The notes beneath the pieces are model-generated. The model saw nothing but the letters and a program-made list of their open reading frames with translations. It did no database searches and was not told where the DNA came from. Below are positions 16,594 through 27,100 of a stretch of DNA of 64,000 nucleotides, in pieces. The translations under genes and the position numbers were made by a program. Within the stretch, counting starts at the first letter, position 1, and the number at the start of each line of letters is the position of its first letter. This DNA comes from JAVBOW01 sp031550125 (GTDB lineage: Bacteria > Bacteroidota > Bacteroidia > Bacteroidales > Rikenellaceae), in NCBI GenBank assembly GCA_031550125.1, contig JAVBOW010000015.1:7591-71590 (forward strand), written 5' to 3'.

Positions 16594-17265
16594 TCAATCC
16601 TGGTATTTGTAGCCTACGCCTTTTACTGTGACTATGTGTCCGTCGCCTATCTTTTCGCGTAGTTTGCGGATGTGTACGTCTATCGTGCGGTCGCCTACCA
16701 CCACGTCGTCGCCCCATATGGCCGAATATATCTCTTCGCGGGTGAAGACGCGTCCCGGTTTTGAGTAGAGCAACGACAAGAGGTTGAATTCTTTGCGGGG
16801 CATGATTATCTCTTCGCCGTTCTTTATTGTCATGTGCCGCTCCTGATCTACCTCCATGGCGCGGGCCGCCGGCGTCCCTGCGTTGCGGTCGTGGCCGCTG
16901 CGTTTGAGCAGGGCTTTGACCCGGCTTACCAGTACGGCGGGGCGTATGGGCTTGGGGATATAGTCGTCGGCGCCGGCCTCGAACCCCTCTATCTGCGACG
17001 AGTCCTCGCCGCGCGCCGTGAGGAAGGCTATCAGCGCGGATCCCATGGCCTCGTGCGAGCGTATCCTCCGGCAAGCCTCGTAACCGTCCATGCCGGGCAT
17101 CATTACGTCCAGCAGGATTAGGTGAGGGCGTACTTCGAGGGCTTTTTCCACGGCTTTGGCCCCGTCCGTGGCGTCGAAGACCTCGAATCCCTCGCGGCGC
17201 AGGTTGTAGCTTATGAACTCGATGATGTCCGGCTCGTCGTCTACGAGCAATATCCTGAAAGCCAT
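16594..17265 (-). CDS. OmpR/PhoB-type response regulator, orphan
   Basis: 223 aa. Receiver domain 1-120: acidic pair Asp9-Asp10, phospho-acceptor Asp53 in LLDVMMPG, conserved Lys105 in IPKP. C-terminal winged helix (about 130-223): FNLLSLLYSKPGRVFTREEI, recognition-helix segment RTIDVHIRKLREKIG, and wing GVGYKYQD. A DNA-binding transcription regulator switched by phosphorylation. No histidine kinase gene is adjacent; the only kinase in the window is the distant hybrid at 59981. A -7 box precedes it, divergent from the DUF349 gene. Confidence 0.92.
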   Translation of the reverse strand: MAFRILLVDDEPDIIEFISYNLRREGFEVFDATDGAKAVEKALEVRPHLILLDVMMPGMDGYEACRRIRSHEAMGSALIAFLTARGEDSSQIEGFEAGADDYIPKPIRPAVLVSRVKALLKRSGHDRNAGTPAARAMEVDQERHMTIKNGEEIIMPRKEFNLLSLLYSKPGRVFTREEIYSAIWGDDVVVGDRTIDVHIRKLREKIGDGHIVTVKGVGYKYQD

Positions 17266-17287
17266 TCTCAGCGAAATTGGTTGCCTG

Positions 17288-17295
17288 CAAAATTA
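17288..17295 (-). promoter_or_regulatory. -7 box for the response regulator
   Basis: On the minus strand TAATTTTG, exact TAnnTTTG, 22 nt before the ATG at 17265. Confidence 0.6.
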
Positions 17296-17349
17296 ATGAA
17301 ATTATATTGCCGGACGACGGTGTTCGTTGGCGTTTCGGAAAAAATCGCA

Positions 17350-17357
17350 TATATTTG
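17350..17357 (+). promoter_or_regulatory. -33/-7 promoter for DUF349 gene
   Basis: TATATTTG at 17350-17357 with TTG at 17327-17329, a 20-nt spacing typical for Bacteroidota promoters. Divergent from the regulator promoter 55 bp away. Confidence 0.65.
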
Positions 17358-17393
17358 TAACTTATAGGGGTGTGAAACCCCGAAAAAATATCG

Positions 17394-19427
17394 ATGATGG
17401 AACCGAAGAACCCCTCTCTCTCTGAAGATCAACTGCAGCAGGCCGTTGCGGAAGATGCTGCCGCCCAACTCCCCGCCGCAACCGAAGCAGACGCCGAGTC
17501 GTCCCGTAAGCGCACGCGCAAGAAAGTAGCCGAACCCGTGGCCGATGCCGGGGCGGACGTCGCGCCTGCCGAAACGGTCGAGGAAGCTGCGGCGCACGAA
17601 ACCGTGGATTTCTCGGAGGAGGATGCCGCCCTTGCCGGCGACGCGCCCGAATTCGATCTCGGCGAGGAGCATGAGCACGAGAAGCAGGAGGCCGAAGAGG
17701 CCGAAGCAGGGGCTGATTCGCAGAACTTCGCGGGCAAGAGCAAGCGCGAATTGGTGGAGACGATGCAGCATCTGCTCGAGACCAAACCCGTGCAGAGCCT
17801 TCGCCGCGACGCGGAAGCCATCAAGATAGCCTTTTACAAACTGCACCGCGCCGAGGTGGACCAACTGCGCCGCGCCTCCGTTGAGGCAGGAGGGGTTGCC
17901 GAGGATTTCGAAGCCCCGGCCGACGCCGACGAGAAGGGTCTGAAGGAGCTGTTCGCGGAATACCGCCGCCGCCGCGACGAATTCATAACCTCCATGGAGC
18001 ATACCAAGGAGGAGAACCTCAAGATAAAGCTCAAAATAATAGAAGACCTCAAAGAGCTTATAGATAGCGGAGAAACTATAAATCACACCTTCAACGCCTT
18101 CCGCGACCTGCAGAGCCGCTGGCGCGAGACGGGTCCCGTCCCCCTTGCCAACAACAAGGATATCTGGGAAACGTACAACCTGCACGTCGAAAGGTTCTAC
18201 AACTATATAAAGATCAATAAGGAACTGCGCGACCTCGACCTTAAACGCAACTACGAGGCCAAGACGGCCCTGGCCGAGCAGGCCGAGGCTTTGATCCTGG
18301 AGCCGTCGGTGGTTACGGCTTTCCATAAGCTGCAGAAACTGCACGATCAGTGGCGCGAGACCGGGCCTGTGGCCGCCGAATATAAAGAGACGCTGTGGAC
18401 CCGCTTCCGCGAGGCGTCGGCGCGCATCAACAAGCAGCACCAGGAGCATTTCGAGGGCATAAAGGAGGAGCAAAAACGTAATCTCGACCTTAAGGCCGAA
18501 CTGTGCACCAAAGCCGAAGAGCTGTCCGCCGGGCCTTTCACCTCGCGCAAGGAGTGGAATAAGGCGTCCGAAAAGCTGATAGAGATACAAAAAGTGTGGA
18601 AGACCATAGGTTTCGCTCCCAAAAAGGAGAATACCAGGATCTATGAGCGTTTCCGCAAAGCGTGCGACGAGCTTTTCTCGCAGAAGCGCAATTTTTACCA
18701 ACAGCTCAAGAGCGAGATGGACATAAACCTGCAACTAAAGCAGGAGATATGCGACCAGGCCGAAGCGTTGGCCGCAAGCGAGGATTGGGCGCGTACGTCG
18801 GACGACCTGATCGCGCTCCAGAAGCGCTGGAAAGAGATAGGCCCGGTGCCGCGCCGCCATTCGGACGCCGTATGGAAACGTTTCAGGGCCGCCTGCGACG
18901 CTTTCTTCACGCGTAAATCGGAGCATTTCTCGTCCGTAGGCTCGGAGCATGAGAACAACCTCAAACAGAAGGAGGCCCTGCTGGCCGAAATAGAGGCTTT
19001 CGACATGCAGGCCCTGACGTTCGATGACATAAAGAATTTCCAGAGGCGCTGGAGCGAGATAGGTTTCGTACCCATCAAGCATAAGGAGTCGGTGCAGGCC
19101 CGTTATAAGAAGCTGATGGACGCCCTCTTCTCCGCCATACGCGGCAAGGAGGGAGAGAGGCGCATGGATCGTTTCCGCGACCACGTCTCCTCGCTACGGA
19201 GCGGCGGCGGCAAGAAGCTGCGCTCGGAGCGCGACCGCCTTTACAATAAAGTCAAACAGCTTGAGTCCGACATAGCCGTGCTTGAGAACAATATAGGATT
19301 CTTCTCCCGCTCCAAGAACGCCGAGGCCATGATCCATGAGGTGAACCTCAAGATACAAAAAGCCAAGGACGAGATGGCCGCCACGATCGAAAAGATAAAC
19401 CTCATAGACAAAGAGAACAACGCTTAG
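17394..19427 (+). CDS. DUF349 repeat protein
   Basis: 677 aa. The N-terminal 115 residues are acidic and Ala/Glu-rich (low complexity), followed by a helical region and five DUF349 repeats, each with a W-[RK]-x-[IT]-G-x-[VA]-P core: RWRETGPVP, QWRETGPVA, VWKTIGFAP, RWKEIGPVP, RWSEIGFVP (about residues 240-590). The C-terminus is coiled coil (KVKQLESDIAVLENNIG). No signal peptide, so cytoplasmic. DUF349 proteins are poorly understood; links to DNA damage and nucleoid functions are reported for some, but no function should be assumed here. Confidence 0.9.
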   Translation: MMEPKNPSLSEDQLQQAVAEDAAAQLPAATEADAESSRKRTRKKVAEPVADAGADVAPAETVEEAAAHETVDFSEEDAALAGDAPEFDLGEEHEHEKQEAEEAEAGADSQNFAGKSKRELVETMQHLLETKPVQSLRRDAEAIKIAFYKLHRAEVDQLRRASVEAGGVAEDFEAPADADEKGLKELFAEYRRRRDEFITSMEHTKEENLKIKLKIIEDLKELIDSGETINHTFNAFRDLQSRWRETGPVPLANNKDIWETYNLHVERFYNYIKINKELRDLDLKRNYEAKTALAEQAEALILEPSVVTAFHKLQKLHDQWRETGPVAAEYKETLWTRFREASARINKQHQEHFEGIKEEQKRNLDLKAELCTKAEELSAGPFTSRKEWNKASEKLIEIQKVWKTIGFAPKKENTRIYERFRKACDELFSQKRNFYQQLKSEMDINLQLKQEICDQAEALAASEDWARTSDDLIALQKRWKEIGPVPRRHSDAVWKRFRAACDAFFTRKSEHFSSVGSEHENNLKQKEALLAEIEAFDMQALTFDDIKNFQRRWSEIGFVPIKHKESVQARYKKLMDALFSAIRGKEGERRMDRFRDHVSSLRSGGGKKLRSERDRLYNKVKQLESDIAVLENNIGFFSRSKNAEAMIHEVNLKIQKAKDEMAATIEKINLIDKENNA

Positions 19428-19437
19428 GAAGGGACGG

Positions 19438-19474
19438 AAGCGTTGCGGCAGACGCATTGCCGCGACGCTTTCTC
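19438..19474 (+). terminator. terminator-like hairpin after DUF349 gene
   Basis: Arms 19438-19450 and 19458-19470 (13 bp with one G-U pair) followed by a short pyrimidine run. It separates the DUF349 gene from pyrG. Confidence 0.6.
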
Positions 19475-19512
19475 CGTTTCAGGAACAATCATTTAACCAT
19501 ATCAAAACCAAT

Positions 19513-21141
19513 ATGCCAAGCAACACCAGCAAGCCCAAGTACATTTTCGTGACGGGGGGCGTGGCCTCCTCGTTGGGGAAGGGCATCATCTCCGCGTCGT
19601 TAGCCAAACTGCTCCAGGCCAGGGGTTATTCCGTTACGATACAGAAGATGGACCCTTACATCAACATCGATCCGGGAACGCTCAACCCATACGAACACGG
19701 AGAGTGCTACGTGACGGAGGACGGAGGCGAGACGGACCTCGACCTGGGCCACTACGAGCGTTTCACCTCCATACCCACCACACGCGACAATAACGTTACT
19801 TCGGGCCGCATCTATCGCAGCGTCATCGACAAGGAACGACGCGGCGAGTATCTGGGCAAGACGGTGCAAGTTATCCCGCACATAACCGACGAGATCAAAC
19901 GCCGCATCAAGTTGCTTGGCAGTAAGAAACTTTACGACGTTATAATCACCGAGATAGGCGGAACGGTGGGCGACATTGAGTCGTTGCCGCACCTTGAGGC
20001 CGTGCGCCAGATGCGCTACGAGATGGGGGCCGGCAACACCCTTATCGTACACCTTACGCTCATACCTTACATGGCCGCCTCGGGCGAACTGAAGACCAAA
20101 CCCACCCAGCACTCCGTAAAGACGATGCTCGAGAACGGTTTGCAGCCCGACGTGCTGGTGCTGCGTACCGAACACCGCTTGAACCAGGAAATAAAACGCA
20201 AAGTGGCGCTCTTCTGCAACGTAGACGCCAACGCCGTGGTGGAGTCGATAGACGTGCCTACCATATATGAAGTCCCGCTCAGGCTCCTCGATCAGGGTTT
20301 CGACACCGTGACGCTCTCCAAACTCAACCTGCCGGCCGACCGCGAGCCGGACCTTAAGTTGTGGAAAGAGTTCGTAGATAAGGTCAAGCACCCCAAAACT
20401 ACCGTCGACGTCGGTCTGGTGGGCAAATATACCGAACTTCCGGATGCCTACAAGTCGATAGTGGAGGCGTTCATACACGCCGGCGCGGCTAACGGGGCCA
20501 AAGTCAAGCTGCACTATATCAACGCCGAGAAGATCACCGCCGACAACGTCGCCGCGCAACTTGGGTCTATGTCGGGCATATTGGTGGCCCCGGGCTTCGG
20601 CCATCGCGGCACCGAAGGCAAAATAGCGTCGGTGAAGTATGCGCGCGAGAATCATGTGCCTTTCCTCGGCATCTGCCTTGGCATGCAGTGCGCCGTGATA
20701 GAATTCGCGCGCAACGTGCTTGGAATGGCCGACGCCAACTCCACCGAGATAGAGAATACCACCCACCCCGTTATCGACCTTATGGAGGGCCAGAAGGGGG
20801 TGATGGAAAAGGGCGGCACCATGAGACTTGGCGCCTATCCGTGCAGGATAGAGAAAGGCACCAGATCCTACAAAGCCTATGGAAGGCAGGATATAAGCGA
20901 GCGCCACCGCCACCGTTATGAATTCAACAGCCAGTATGCCGAGGCTTTCGCCGCCGCGGGTATGAAGCCAGTGGGCGTGAATCCCGATTCGGGCCTGGTT
21001 GAGGTGGTCGAGGTTGAGAACCATCCCTGGTTCGTGGGCGTGCAGTACCATCCCGAATATAAAAGTACCGTCCGTGAGCCGCATCCGCTCTTCGTCGCTT
21101 TCGTGGCCGAAGCGCTTAAATTTAAAGATATGAAGAAATAA
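19513..21141 (+). CDS. pyrG: CTP synthase
   Basis: 542 aa. The N-terminal amidoligase domain (1-270) starts KYIFVTGGVASSLGKGI with the P-loop and includes DPYINIDPGTLNPYEHGE. The C-terminal class I glutaminase domain has Cys388 in GICLGMQ and the His513-x-Glu515 pair in YHPEY, so it is a complete glutamine-dependent enzyme. It converts UTP, ATP and glutamine to CTP in the cytoplasm. Its stop overlaps the yidC start by one base (TAATG), indicating translational coupling. Confidence 0.98.
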   Translation: MPSNTSKPKYIFVTGGVASSLGKGIISASLAKLLQARGYSVTIQKMDPYINIDPGTLNPYEHGECYVTEDGGETDLDLGHYERFTSIPTTRDNNVTSGRIYRSVIDKERRGEYLGKTVQVIPHITDEIKRRIKLLGSKKLYDVIITEIGGTVGDIESLPHLEAVRQMRYEMGAGNTLIVHLTLIPYMAASGELKTKPTQHSVKTMLENGLQPDVLVLRTEHRLNQEIKRKVALFCNVDANAVVESIDVPTIYEVPLRLLDQGFDTVTLSKLNLPADREPDLKLWKEFVDKVKHPKTTVDVGLVGKYTELPDAYKSIVEAFIHAGAANGAKVKLHYINAEKITADNVAAQLGSMSGILVAPGFGHRGTEGKIASVKYARENHVPFLGICLGMQCAVIEFARNVLGMADANSTEIENTTHPVIDLMEGQKGVMEKGGTMRLGAYPCRIEKGTRSYKAYGRQDISERHRHRYEFNSQYAEAFAAAGMKPVGVNPDSGLVEVVEVENHPWFVGVQYHPEYKSTVREPHPLFVAFVAEALKFKDMKK

Positions 21142-23054
21142 TGGATAAAAATACAATCTCGGGCCTGCTTATCATAGGGGCCATCCTGTTCGGCTTTTCG
21201 TGGTGGACGGGCAAGCAGCAAAAAGAGGTTATGCGGCAGAAGGCCGCAGCCGACTCCGTATGGATGGCCGAACATCCGGCCCCGGAAGCCGACAGCGTCT
21301 ATGCGGCGCAGCAAGGACAGGAAGCGGTATCGTCAGCCAAAGCCGATTCTGTGGTGGCCGGACACATGGGCCAGGCGCTCTTTTCGGCAATGAAGGGCGA
21401 GGAGAGGTTCTATACGCTCGAAAACGACAAGGTTAAGATAACGGTGTCGAACCTCGGGGGCCGTCTGGCCGCCGCCGAGGTCAAAGGCTATACGACCTAT
21501 GGAGGCGAGCCGCTGACGCTCTTTACTGCCGACGACTCCAAATTCGACGCGCGCTTCTTCATCCGCAACCGTTACGGCGACGTGCAGGTTAACACGGCCT
21601 CTTACTATTTCGCCACCGAAGCGCCCGCGACGGCCGTGGCGACAGAAGCGCCCGGCAATATAACCATGCGCCTGGCGGTGGATTCCGCCTCGTGGGTGGA
21701 GTATGTCTACACGCTCGACAAAGACGCCTATACGGTGGATTTCAGTATGGTATTCCACGGCATGGAAGGCGTGCTGTCCAACCAGAGCGATATGACCGTC
21801 GAATGGGGTAACACCGGCCGCCAGCAGGAAAAAGGCTGGAGCAACGAGAACACCTATGCCGACCTTACCTATATGTTCCCGGGTACTACGGACATGGAGA
21901 AACTGGGCCTGTCGAAGGAATCGAAATCGGAGCAGGTGGTGCATAAGGTCAAATGGGTGGCTTTCAAACAGCAATTTTTCTCGTCGATCCTTGTGGCCGA
22001 CGACGCTTTCGCCTCGGCGGACCTTAAATACGATACCTACGCTCCGGAAAGCGGCAAGATAAAGAAATACAACGCCGTGCTGACCGTACCCATGGACCAG
22101 AAACAGGAAAGCTACGGTTTTAGCTTCTACTTGGGTCCCAATAAATTCTCGGTACTTAAAAAATACGGACTCGGCTTCGAAAAACTCGTGCCGCTGGGGT
22201 GGGGGATCTTCGGTTGGATCAACCGCTTTATCGTCATTCCCGTATTCGACTTCCTGAGCAAATATATTGGCAGTTTCGGCATAATAATATTGTTGCTGAC
22301 GATCTTCATAAAGATCATCATCTCGCCGCTTACGTATAAATCCTATCTCTCGTCGGCCAAGATGCGCCTGCTGAAGCCCGAGCTGGACGAGATAGCCGCA
22401 AAATATCCCAAGTCGGACGAGATGGCCAAGAAGCAGCAGGCCACGATGGATCTTTACAAACGGGCCGGGGTGAGTCCCATGGGCGGATGTCTGCCCATGC
22501 TGATACAATTCCCCATACTTATCGCCATGTTCCGCTTCTTTCCCGCGGCGATAGAACTCAGGGGCGAAAGTTTCCTGTGGGCCGACGACCTTTCGTCCTA
22601 CGACAGTATCCTCTCGTTGCCTTTCAATATACCGGCCTATGGCAGCCACGTGAGCCTTTTCGCCCTGCTGATGGCCCTGTCGCTCTATTTCTACACCCGG
22701 ATGAACAGCGCCCAGATGTCCGCGGCCGGGCCTCAGATGGCCGGCATGAAATTCATGTCGCTCTACCTTATGCCGGTGATGATGCTTTTCTGGTTCAACA
22801 GCTACGCCAGCGGCCTTAGCTATTACTACCTGCTTTCGAACCTTATAAGCATGGGGCAGACATACCTTTTCCGCTACGCGGTGGACGACGGTAAGCTCCA
22901 TCGGCAGATGAAGGAGAATGCCAAAAAGCCGCGCAAGAAGAGCAAGTGGTCCGAGCGTTACGAGCAACTGCTCAAAGAACAGCAACGCCAGCAGAAGGCT
23001 GCGGTAGCCGAGCGTGCGGGCAAAGCTGCGCCGGCCAAGTCCAGGAAGAAATAA
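21141..23054 (+). CDS. yidC: membrane protein insertase YidC
   Basis: 637 aa. N-terminal signal-anchor span (about 4-22, starting NTISGLLIIGAILFGFSWW), a large periplasmic beta-sandwich domain (about 60-345), then the conserved C-terminal hydrophobic core with IIILLLTIFIKIIISPLTYKS, GCLPMLIQFPILIAMFRFFP, and further spans up to about residue 590. The tail is very basic (KKPRKKSKWSE), as is usual for ribosome contact. It inserts and folds inner-membrane proteins with or without Sec. Co-transcribed with pyrG. Confidence 0.97.
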   Translation: MDKNTISGLLIIGAILFGFSWWTGKQQKEVMRQKAAADSVWMAEHPAPEADSVYAAQQGQEAVSSAKADSVVAGHMGQALFSAMKGEERFYTLENDKVKITVSNLGGRLAAAEVKGYTTYGGEPLTLFTADDSKFDARFFIRNRYGDVQVNTASYYFATEAPATAVATEAPGNITMRLAVDSASWVEYVYTLDKDAYTVDFSMVFHGMEGVLSNQSDMTVEWGNTGRQQEKGWSNENTYADLTYMFPGTTDMEKLGLSKESKSEQVVHKVKWVAFKQQFFSSILVADDAFASADLKYDTYAPESGKIKKYNAVLTVPMDQKQESYGFSFYLGPNKFSVLKKYGLGFEKLVPLGWGIFGWINRFIVIPVFDFLSKYIGSFGIIILLLTIFIKIIISPLTYKSYLSSAKMRLLKPELDEIAAKYPKSDEMAKKQQATMDLYKRAGVSPMGGCLPMLIQFPILIAMFRFFPAAIELRGESFLWADDLSSYDSILSLPFNIPAYGSHVSLFALLMALSLYFYTRMNSAQMSAAGPQMAGMKFMSLYLMPVMMLFWFNSYASGLSYYYLLSNLISMGQTYLFRYAVDDGKLHRQMKENAKKPRKKSKWSERYEQLLKEQQRQQKAAVAERAGKAAPAKSRKK

Positions 23055-23066
23055 CAGGTTACCGCC

Positions 23067-23101
23067 GCGCCCTCGCCAGACGTCCGGCGAGGGCGCTGTT
23101 T
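23067..23101 (+). terminator. intrinsic terminator after pyrG-yidC
   Basis: GCGCCCTCGCC (23067-23077) pairs with GGCGAGGGCGC (23086-23096), followed by TGTTTT. Confidence 0.85.
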
Positions 23102-23137
23102 TCGTATATATAACCGCAGTTCCGTCAAACCGACGTT

Positions 23138-23992
23138 ATGGAGATAGTTGTAAACGCCGCAACCTGTATTCGTTGCGGCCATTGCGCCGATGCGTGTCCG
23201 TCGAGGATATTCACGCAGGCGCGGGCAAATGAAGAGATAAGGCTTGAAAACACCGAAAGCTGCATCGTCTGCGGCCATTGTGCGGCGGTGTGTCCTGTCG
23301 GCGCGGTGGAACATCCCGATTTTACCGAAGGCAAGGTCCATCCGGTGGATTACGGGCGTATGCCGTCGCCGGAGCAGGTTATGACTCTGATAAATGCGCG
23401 GCGCTCGAATCGGGCGTTTTCCGGCCGGCCCATCCCCGAGGCAAGCCTGACGGCCATAGTGGAGGCCGCCCACCGCGCCCCTACGGCCAGCAATATGCAA
23501 CAGGTGTCGTTCACGCTGGTCGCCTCGCCGGACGGGCTGAAAGCCGTAAGCGCGTTTACGATAGGGGTGTTCGCGGGGGTGAAGAAGTTGCTGTCCAACC
23601 CGCTGCTGCGTCCTGTCCTCAAACCGCTCATGCCAGGCCTTTACCGTATGATACCAGCTTTCGAACGCCTGCAGGCGTGTTGGAACCAAGGCGACGACCT
23701 CATCCTGCGGCGCGCCACGGCCGTCCTGCTGATCCACACGCCGTCGAAAAGCCGTTTCGGCGCGGAGGACGCCAATCTGGCCTATCAGAACGCCTCGCTG
23801 ATGGCCGAAGCACTGGGCGTGGCCCATTTCTATACAGGTTTCGTCCTGGCGGCCACAAGGCAGAAGAAAGGCAAACTGGAAAGCGAGTTGGGAATAGAAG
23901 GAACCATAAGGGCCGGGATGGCTATGGCCATGCCAAAGTTCCGCTATCCTAATTATATAGATAAGAAAGACGCTAAGATAAACGCTATATAA
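23138..23992 (+). CDS. ferredoxin-nitroreductase fusion protein
   Basis: 284 aa. Residues 1-55 carry two 4Fe-4S motifs, CIRCGHCADACP and CIVCGHCAAVCP. Residues about 80-260 form a nitroreductase-type FMN domain: INARRSNRAFSGRPIP, HRAPTASNMQQVSF, and the second half ending ALGVAHFYTGFVL. Such fusions use ferredoxin-level electrons to reduce FMN-bound substrates; the substrate is not known. No signal peptide, so cytoplasmic. It stands alone between the yidC terminator and a long hairpin that starts at the base after its stop codon. Confidence 0.9.
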   Translation: MEIVVNAATCIRCGHCADACPSRIFTQARANEEIRLENTESCIVCGHCAAVCPVGAVEHPDFTEGKVHPVDYGRMPSPEQVMTLINARRSNRAFSGRPIPEASLTAIVEAAHRAPTASNMQQVSFTLVASPDGLKAVSAFTIGVFAGVKKLLSNPLLRPVLKPLMPGLYRMIPAFERLQACWNQGDDLILRRATAVLLIHTPSKSRFGAEDANLAYQNASLMAEALGVAHFYTGFVLAATRQKKGKLESELGIEGTIRAGMAMAMPKFRYPNYIDKKDAKINAI

Positions 23993-24058
23993 AGGCACCC
24001 CGTATCGAACGCGAAGGCCGCCCGAGAGGGCGGCCTTCGCGGTCGATACGGAGTGCCT
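23993..24058. terminator. long bidirectional hairpin
   Basis: Arms 23993-24023 and 24028-24058 pair at 29 of 31 positions around a GAGA loop. It begins directly after the TAA at 23990-23992. No T-run on the plus strand, so it may act as an mRNA 3' stabiliser as much as a terminator. secA converges from the other side. Confidence 0.75.
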
Positions 24059-24077
24059 GTGCGAATATGGTTAATCT

Positions 24078-24136
24078 GGACCGGTATCGATTATTTGCCG
24101 GCCGCGCATATCGCGCGCCGATTTTCACTTTTCCTT
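24078..24136 (+). repeat. dispersed intergenic repeat, degenerate left-half copy
   Basis: GGACCGGTATCGATTATTTG then GCCGCGCATATCGCGC and TTTTCACTTTTCC align with the left half of the copies at 49051 and 51309, with several substitutions. After 24136 the sequence diverges into a separate small hairpin (TTCCTTGCTT..AAGCAAGGAA). Confidence 0.5.
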
Positions 24137-24186
24137 GCTTTGGATGAGCGAAGCAAGGAAGCGGTTGCGCCATATTTCGGAACGGC

Positions 24187-27100
24187 CTATCTGCCGTGGC
24201 ATTGTTTATATTTCTTCCCGCTTCCGCACGGACAGAGGTCGTTGCGCCCCACCTTCTTCTCGACATGCACGGGCGATGGCCTGCCGTGATCCGCCGCTCC
24301 GGCCTGGCGCGCAGCCTCCATGCGGGAGGCCTGCAGACGGTTGACGTCCACCTTGGGCCGTTCAGCCTGACGCTGCTGCATCCTCTCCTCCTGATTCTCG
24401 CGTACGGGGATATAACCTTTTTCGAGTATGGAGAGCGATTCGCGGTTGATCTGCTCGAGCATCTTGCTGAATAGCTGGAACGACTCGAATTTATAGATCA
24501 ACAGGGGATCCTTTTGCTCGTACGAGGCGTTCTGCACGCTCTGGCGCAGCTCGTCCATCTCGCGCAGGTGTTCCCTCCACGCGTCGTCTATGGTGGTGAG
24601 CATAACTATTTTAGTGAACACCTTGTATATTTCGGCGCATCCGTTGTCGTAGGCTTTCTTGAGCGGTACTTGCACGTTGAACCCTTTCAGACCGTCGGTG
24701 ACGGGTACGAAGATGTTCTCGAACTTGTTGTCGCCGCTCATGTTGCTCTGGTAGACGTTGGAAATCACCGGCATGGCTGTAGTCGCCGTCGCCAGGGCGC
24801 GGCGCCTGTAGGCCTCGTAGAGGTCTTTGGCTATGGCGGCGGCCAGCTCGGTTTTGTTTATGCCTGCGAATTGCTCTTCCGTCACTGAGGGCTGCACGGC
24901 TACCTGGCGGATCATCTCGAGCGAGAATTCCTCGTAGTCGGCGTCGGCGTAGGCCTCGGCGAACGTTTCGGCGAAGTCCATCATGACGTTGTTGAGGTCT
25001 ATCTCCACCCTCTCGCCCGACAGGGCGTGACGGCGGCGGGTGTAAACCACCTCGCGCTGGACGTTCATCACGTCGTCGTAGTCGAGCAGGCGTTTACGGA
25101 TGCCGAAGTTGTTCTCTTCCACCTTTTTCTGCGCCCTTTCTATAGCCCTCGACATCATGCCCGCCTGTATCACCTCGCCCTCTTTGAGTCCCATGCGGTC
25201 CATCAGGCCGGCTATCCGCTCGGTGCCGAAGAGGCGCATAAGGTCGTCTTCCAGCGAGACGAAGAATTGCGACGATCCCGGGTCGCCCTGACGTCCGGCG
25301 CGGCCTCGCAGCTGGCGGTCGACGCGGCGCGACTCGTGGCGCTCGGTACCTATGATGGCCAAACCGCCGGCCTGCTTCACCTCGTCGGTGAGCTTGATGT
25401 CGGTACCCCGCCCGGCCATGTTGGTGGCTATGGTTACCTGCCCGGCGCGACCGGCTTCGAGTACTACCTGCGCCTCCCTTTGGTGCTGTTTGGCGTTGAG
25501 TACGTTATGCGTTATGCCGCGCAGTTTGAGCATGCGGCTCAGAAGTTCCGATATCTCCACCGAGGTGGTACCCACCAGCACGGGACGACCTGCGTCCACG
25601 AGGCGTGCTATCTCTTCTATTACGGCGTTGTACTTTTCGCGTTTGGTTTTGTATATCAGGTCGTCGCGGTCGTCGCGTATTACGGGGCGGTTGGTGGGTA
25701 TCACCACCACGTCGAGTTTGTAGATGCTCCAGAATTCGCTGGCTTCCGTCTCGGCCGTACCCGTCATACCTCCCAGCTTGTGGTACATGCGGAAATAATT
25801 CTGCAGTGTGACGGTGGCGAAGGTTTGCGTGGCGGCCTCCACTTTCACCCTCTCTTTGGCTTCTATTGCCTGGTGCAGGCCGTCGGAGTAGCGCCGTCCG
25901 TCGAGTATACGTCCGGTTTGCTCGTCCACTATCTTTACTTTGTTGTCCATGACCACGTATTCCACGTCTTTCTCGAACATGTTGTAAGCCTTCAGCAGTT
26001 GATTGACGGTGTGGACGCGCTCGGTCTTCACCGAGTAGTCGTTTATGGCCTCGTCCTTTTTAGCCACTTTCTCCTCGGGCGACAGGCCGCTCTTCTCAAG
26101 TTCGGCCATTATGTTGCCCATGTCGGGCAGCACGAAGAACCGCTCCTCGCCGAATGTACGCGAGAGCCATTCGTGGCCTTTGTCCTGAAGCTCGACGGAA
26201 TTCATCTTTTCGTCAATGACAAAGAAGAGTTCGTCCGTTATTTCGGGCATGCGGCGGTTGTTGTCCTGCATATAGACGTTCTCCGTCTTCTGCATGAGGG
26301 CCTTCATCCCCTGTTCGGAGAGGAATTTGATAAGCGGTTTGTATTTGGGCAGGCCTTTGTGTGCGCGGTAGAGCAGCACTCCCCCCTCTTCGGTCTTGCC
26401 TTCGCCTATAAGGCGGCGGGCGTCGGCCAGAAGCTGCGTGACCAGGTTACGCTGCAGGTTGTAGAGTTGCTCCACCGGGGGGCGGTACTCTTCGAACATC
26501 TGGTCTTCGCCTTTCGGCACGGGGCCGGATATGATGAGCGGCGTACGGGCGTCGTCTATAAGCACCGAGTCCACCTCGTCCACTATGGCGAAATGGTGCT
26601 TGCGCTGCACCAGGTCTTCCATGTCTATGGACATGTTGTCGCGCAGGTCGTCGAATCCGTATTCGTTGTTCGTGCCGAAGGTTATGTCGGCCATGTAGGC
26701 TTTGCGGCGGGCGGCCGAATTGGGCTGGTGTTTGTCTATGCAATCCACCGACAGGCCGTGGAACTGGTACATCGGTCCCATCCACTCGCTGTCGCGTCTG
26801 GCCAGGTAGTCGTTCACCGTGACCATGTGTACGCCTTTGCCTGCCAACGCGTTGAGGAATACGGGCAGGGTGGCCACGAGGGTCTTGCCCTCGCCGGTGG
26901 CCATCTCGGCTATGCGGCCCTTGTGCAGCACTACGCCGCCGAAGAGCTGGCAGTCGTAGTGGATCATGTCCCAGGTGACCGTATTGCCTCCGGCAAGCCA
27001 CGAGTTCTTATACACGGCTTTGTCGCCCTCTATGGTTACGAAGTCCTTCTCTGCGGCCATGTCGCGGTCGAAGTCGTTGGCTGTCACCTCCACCGTGGCG

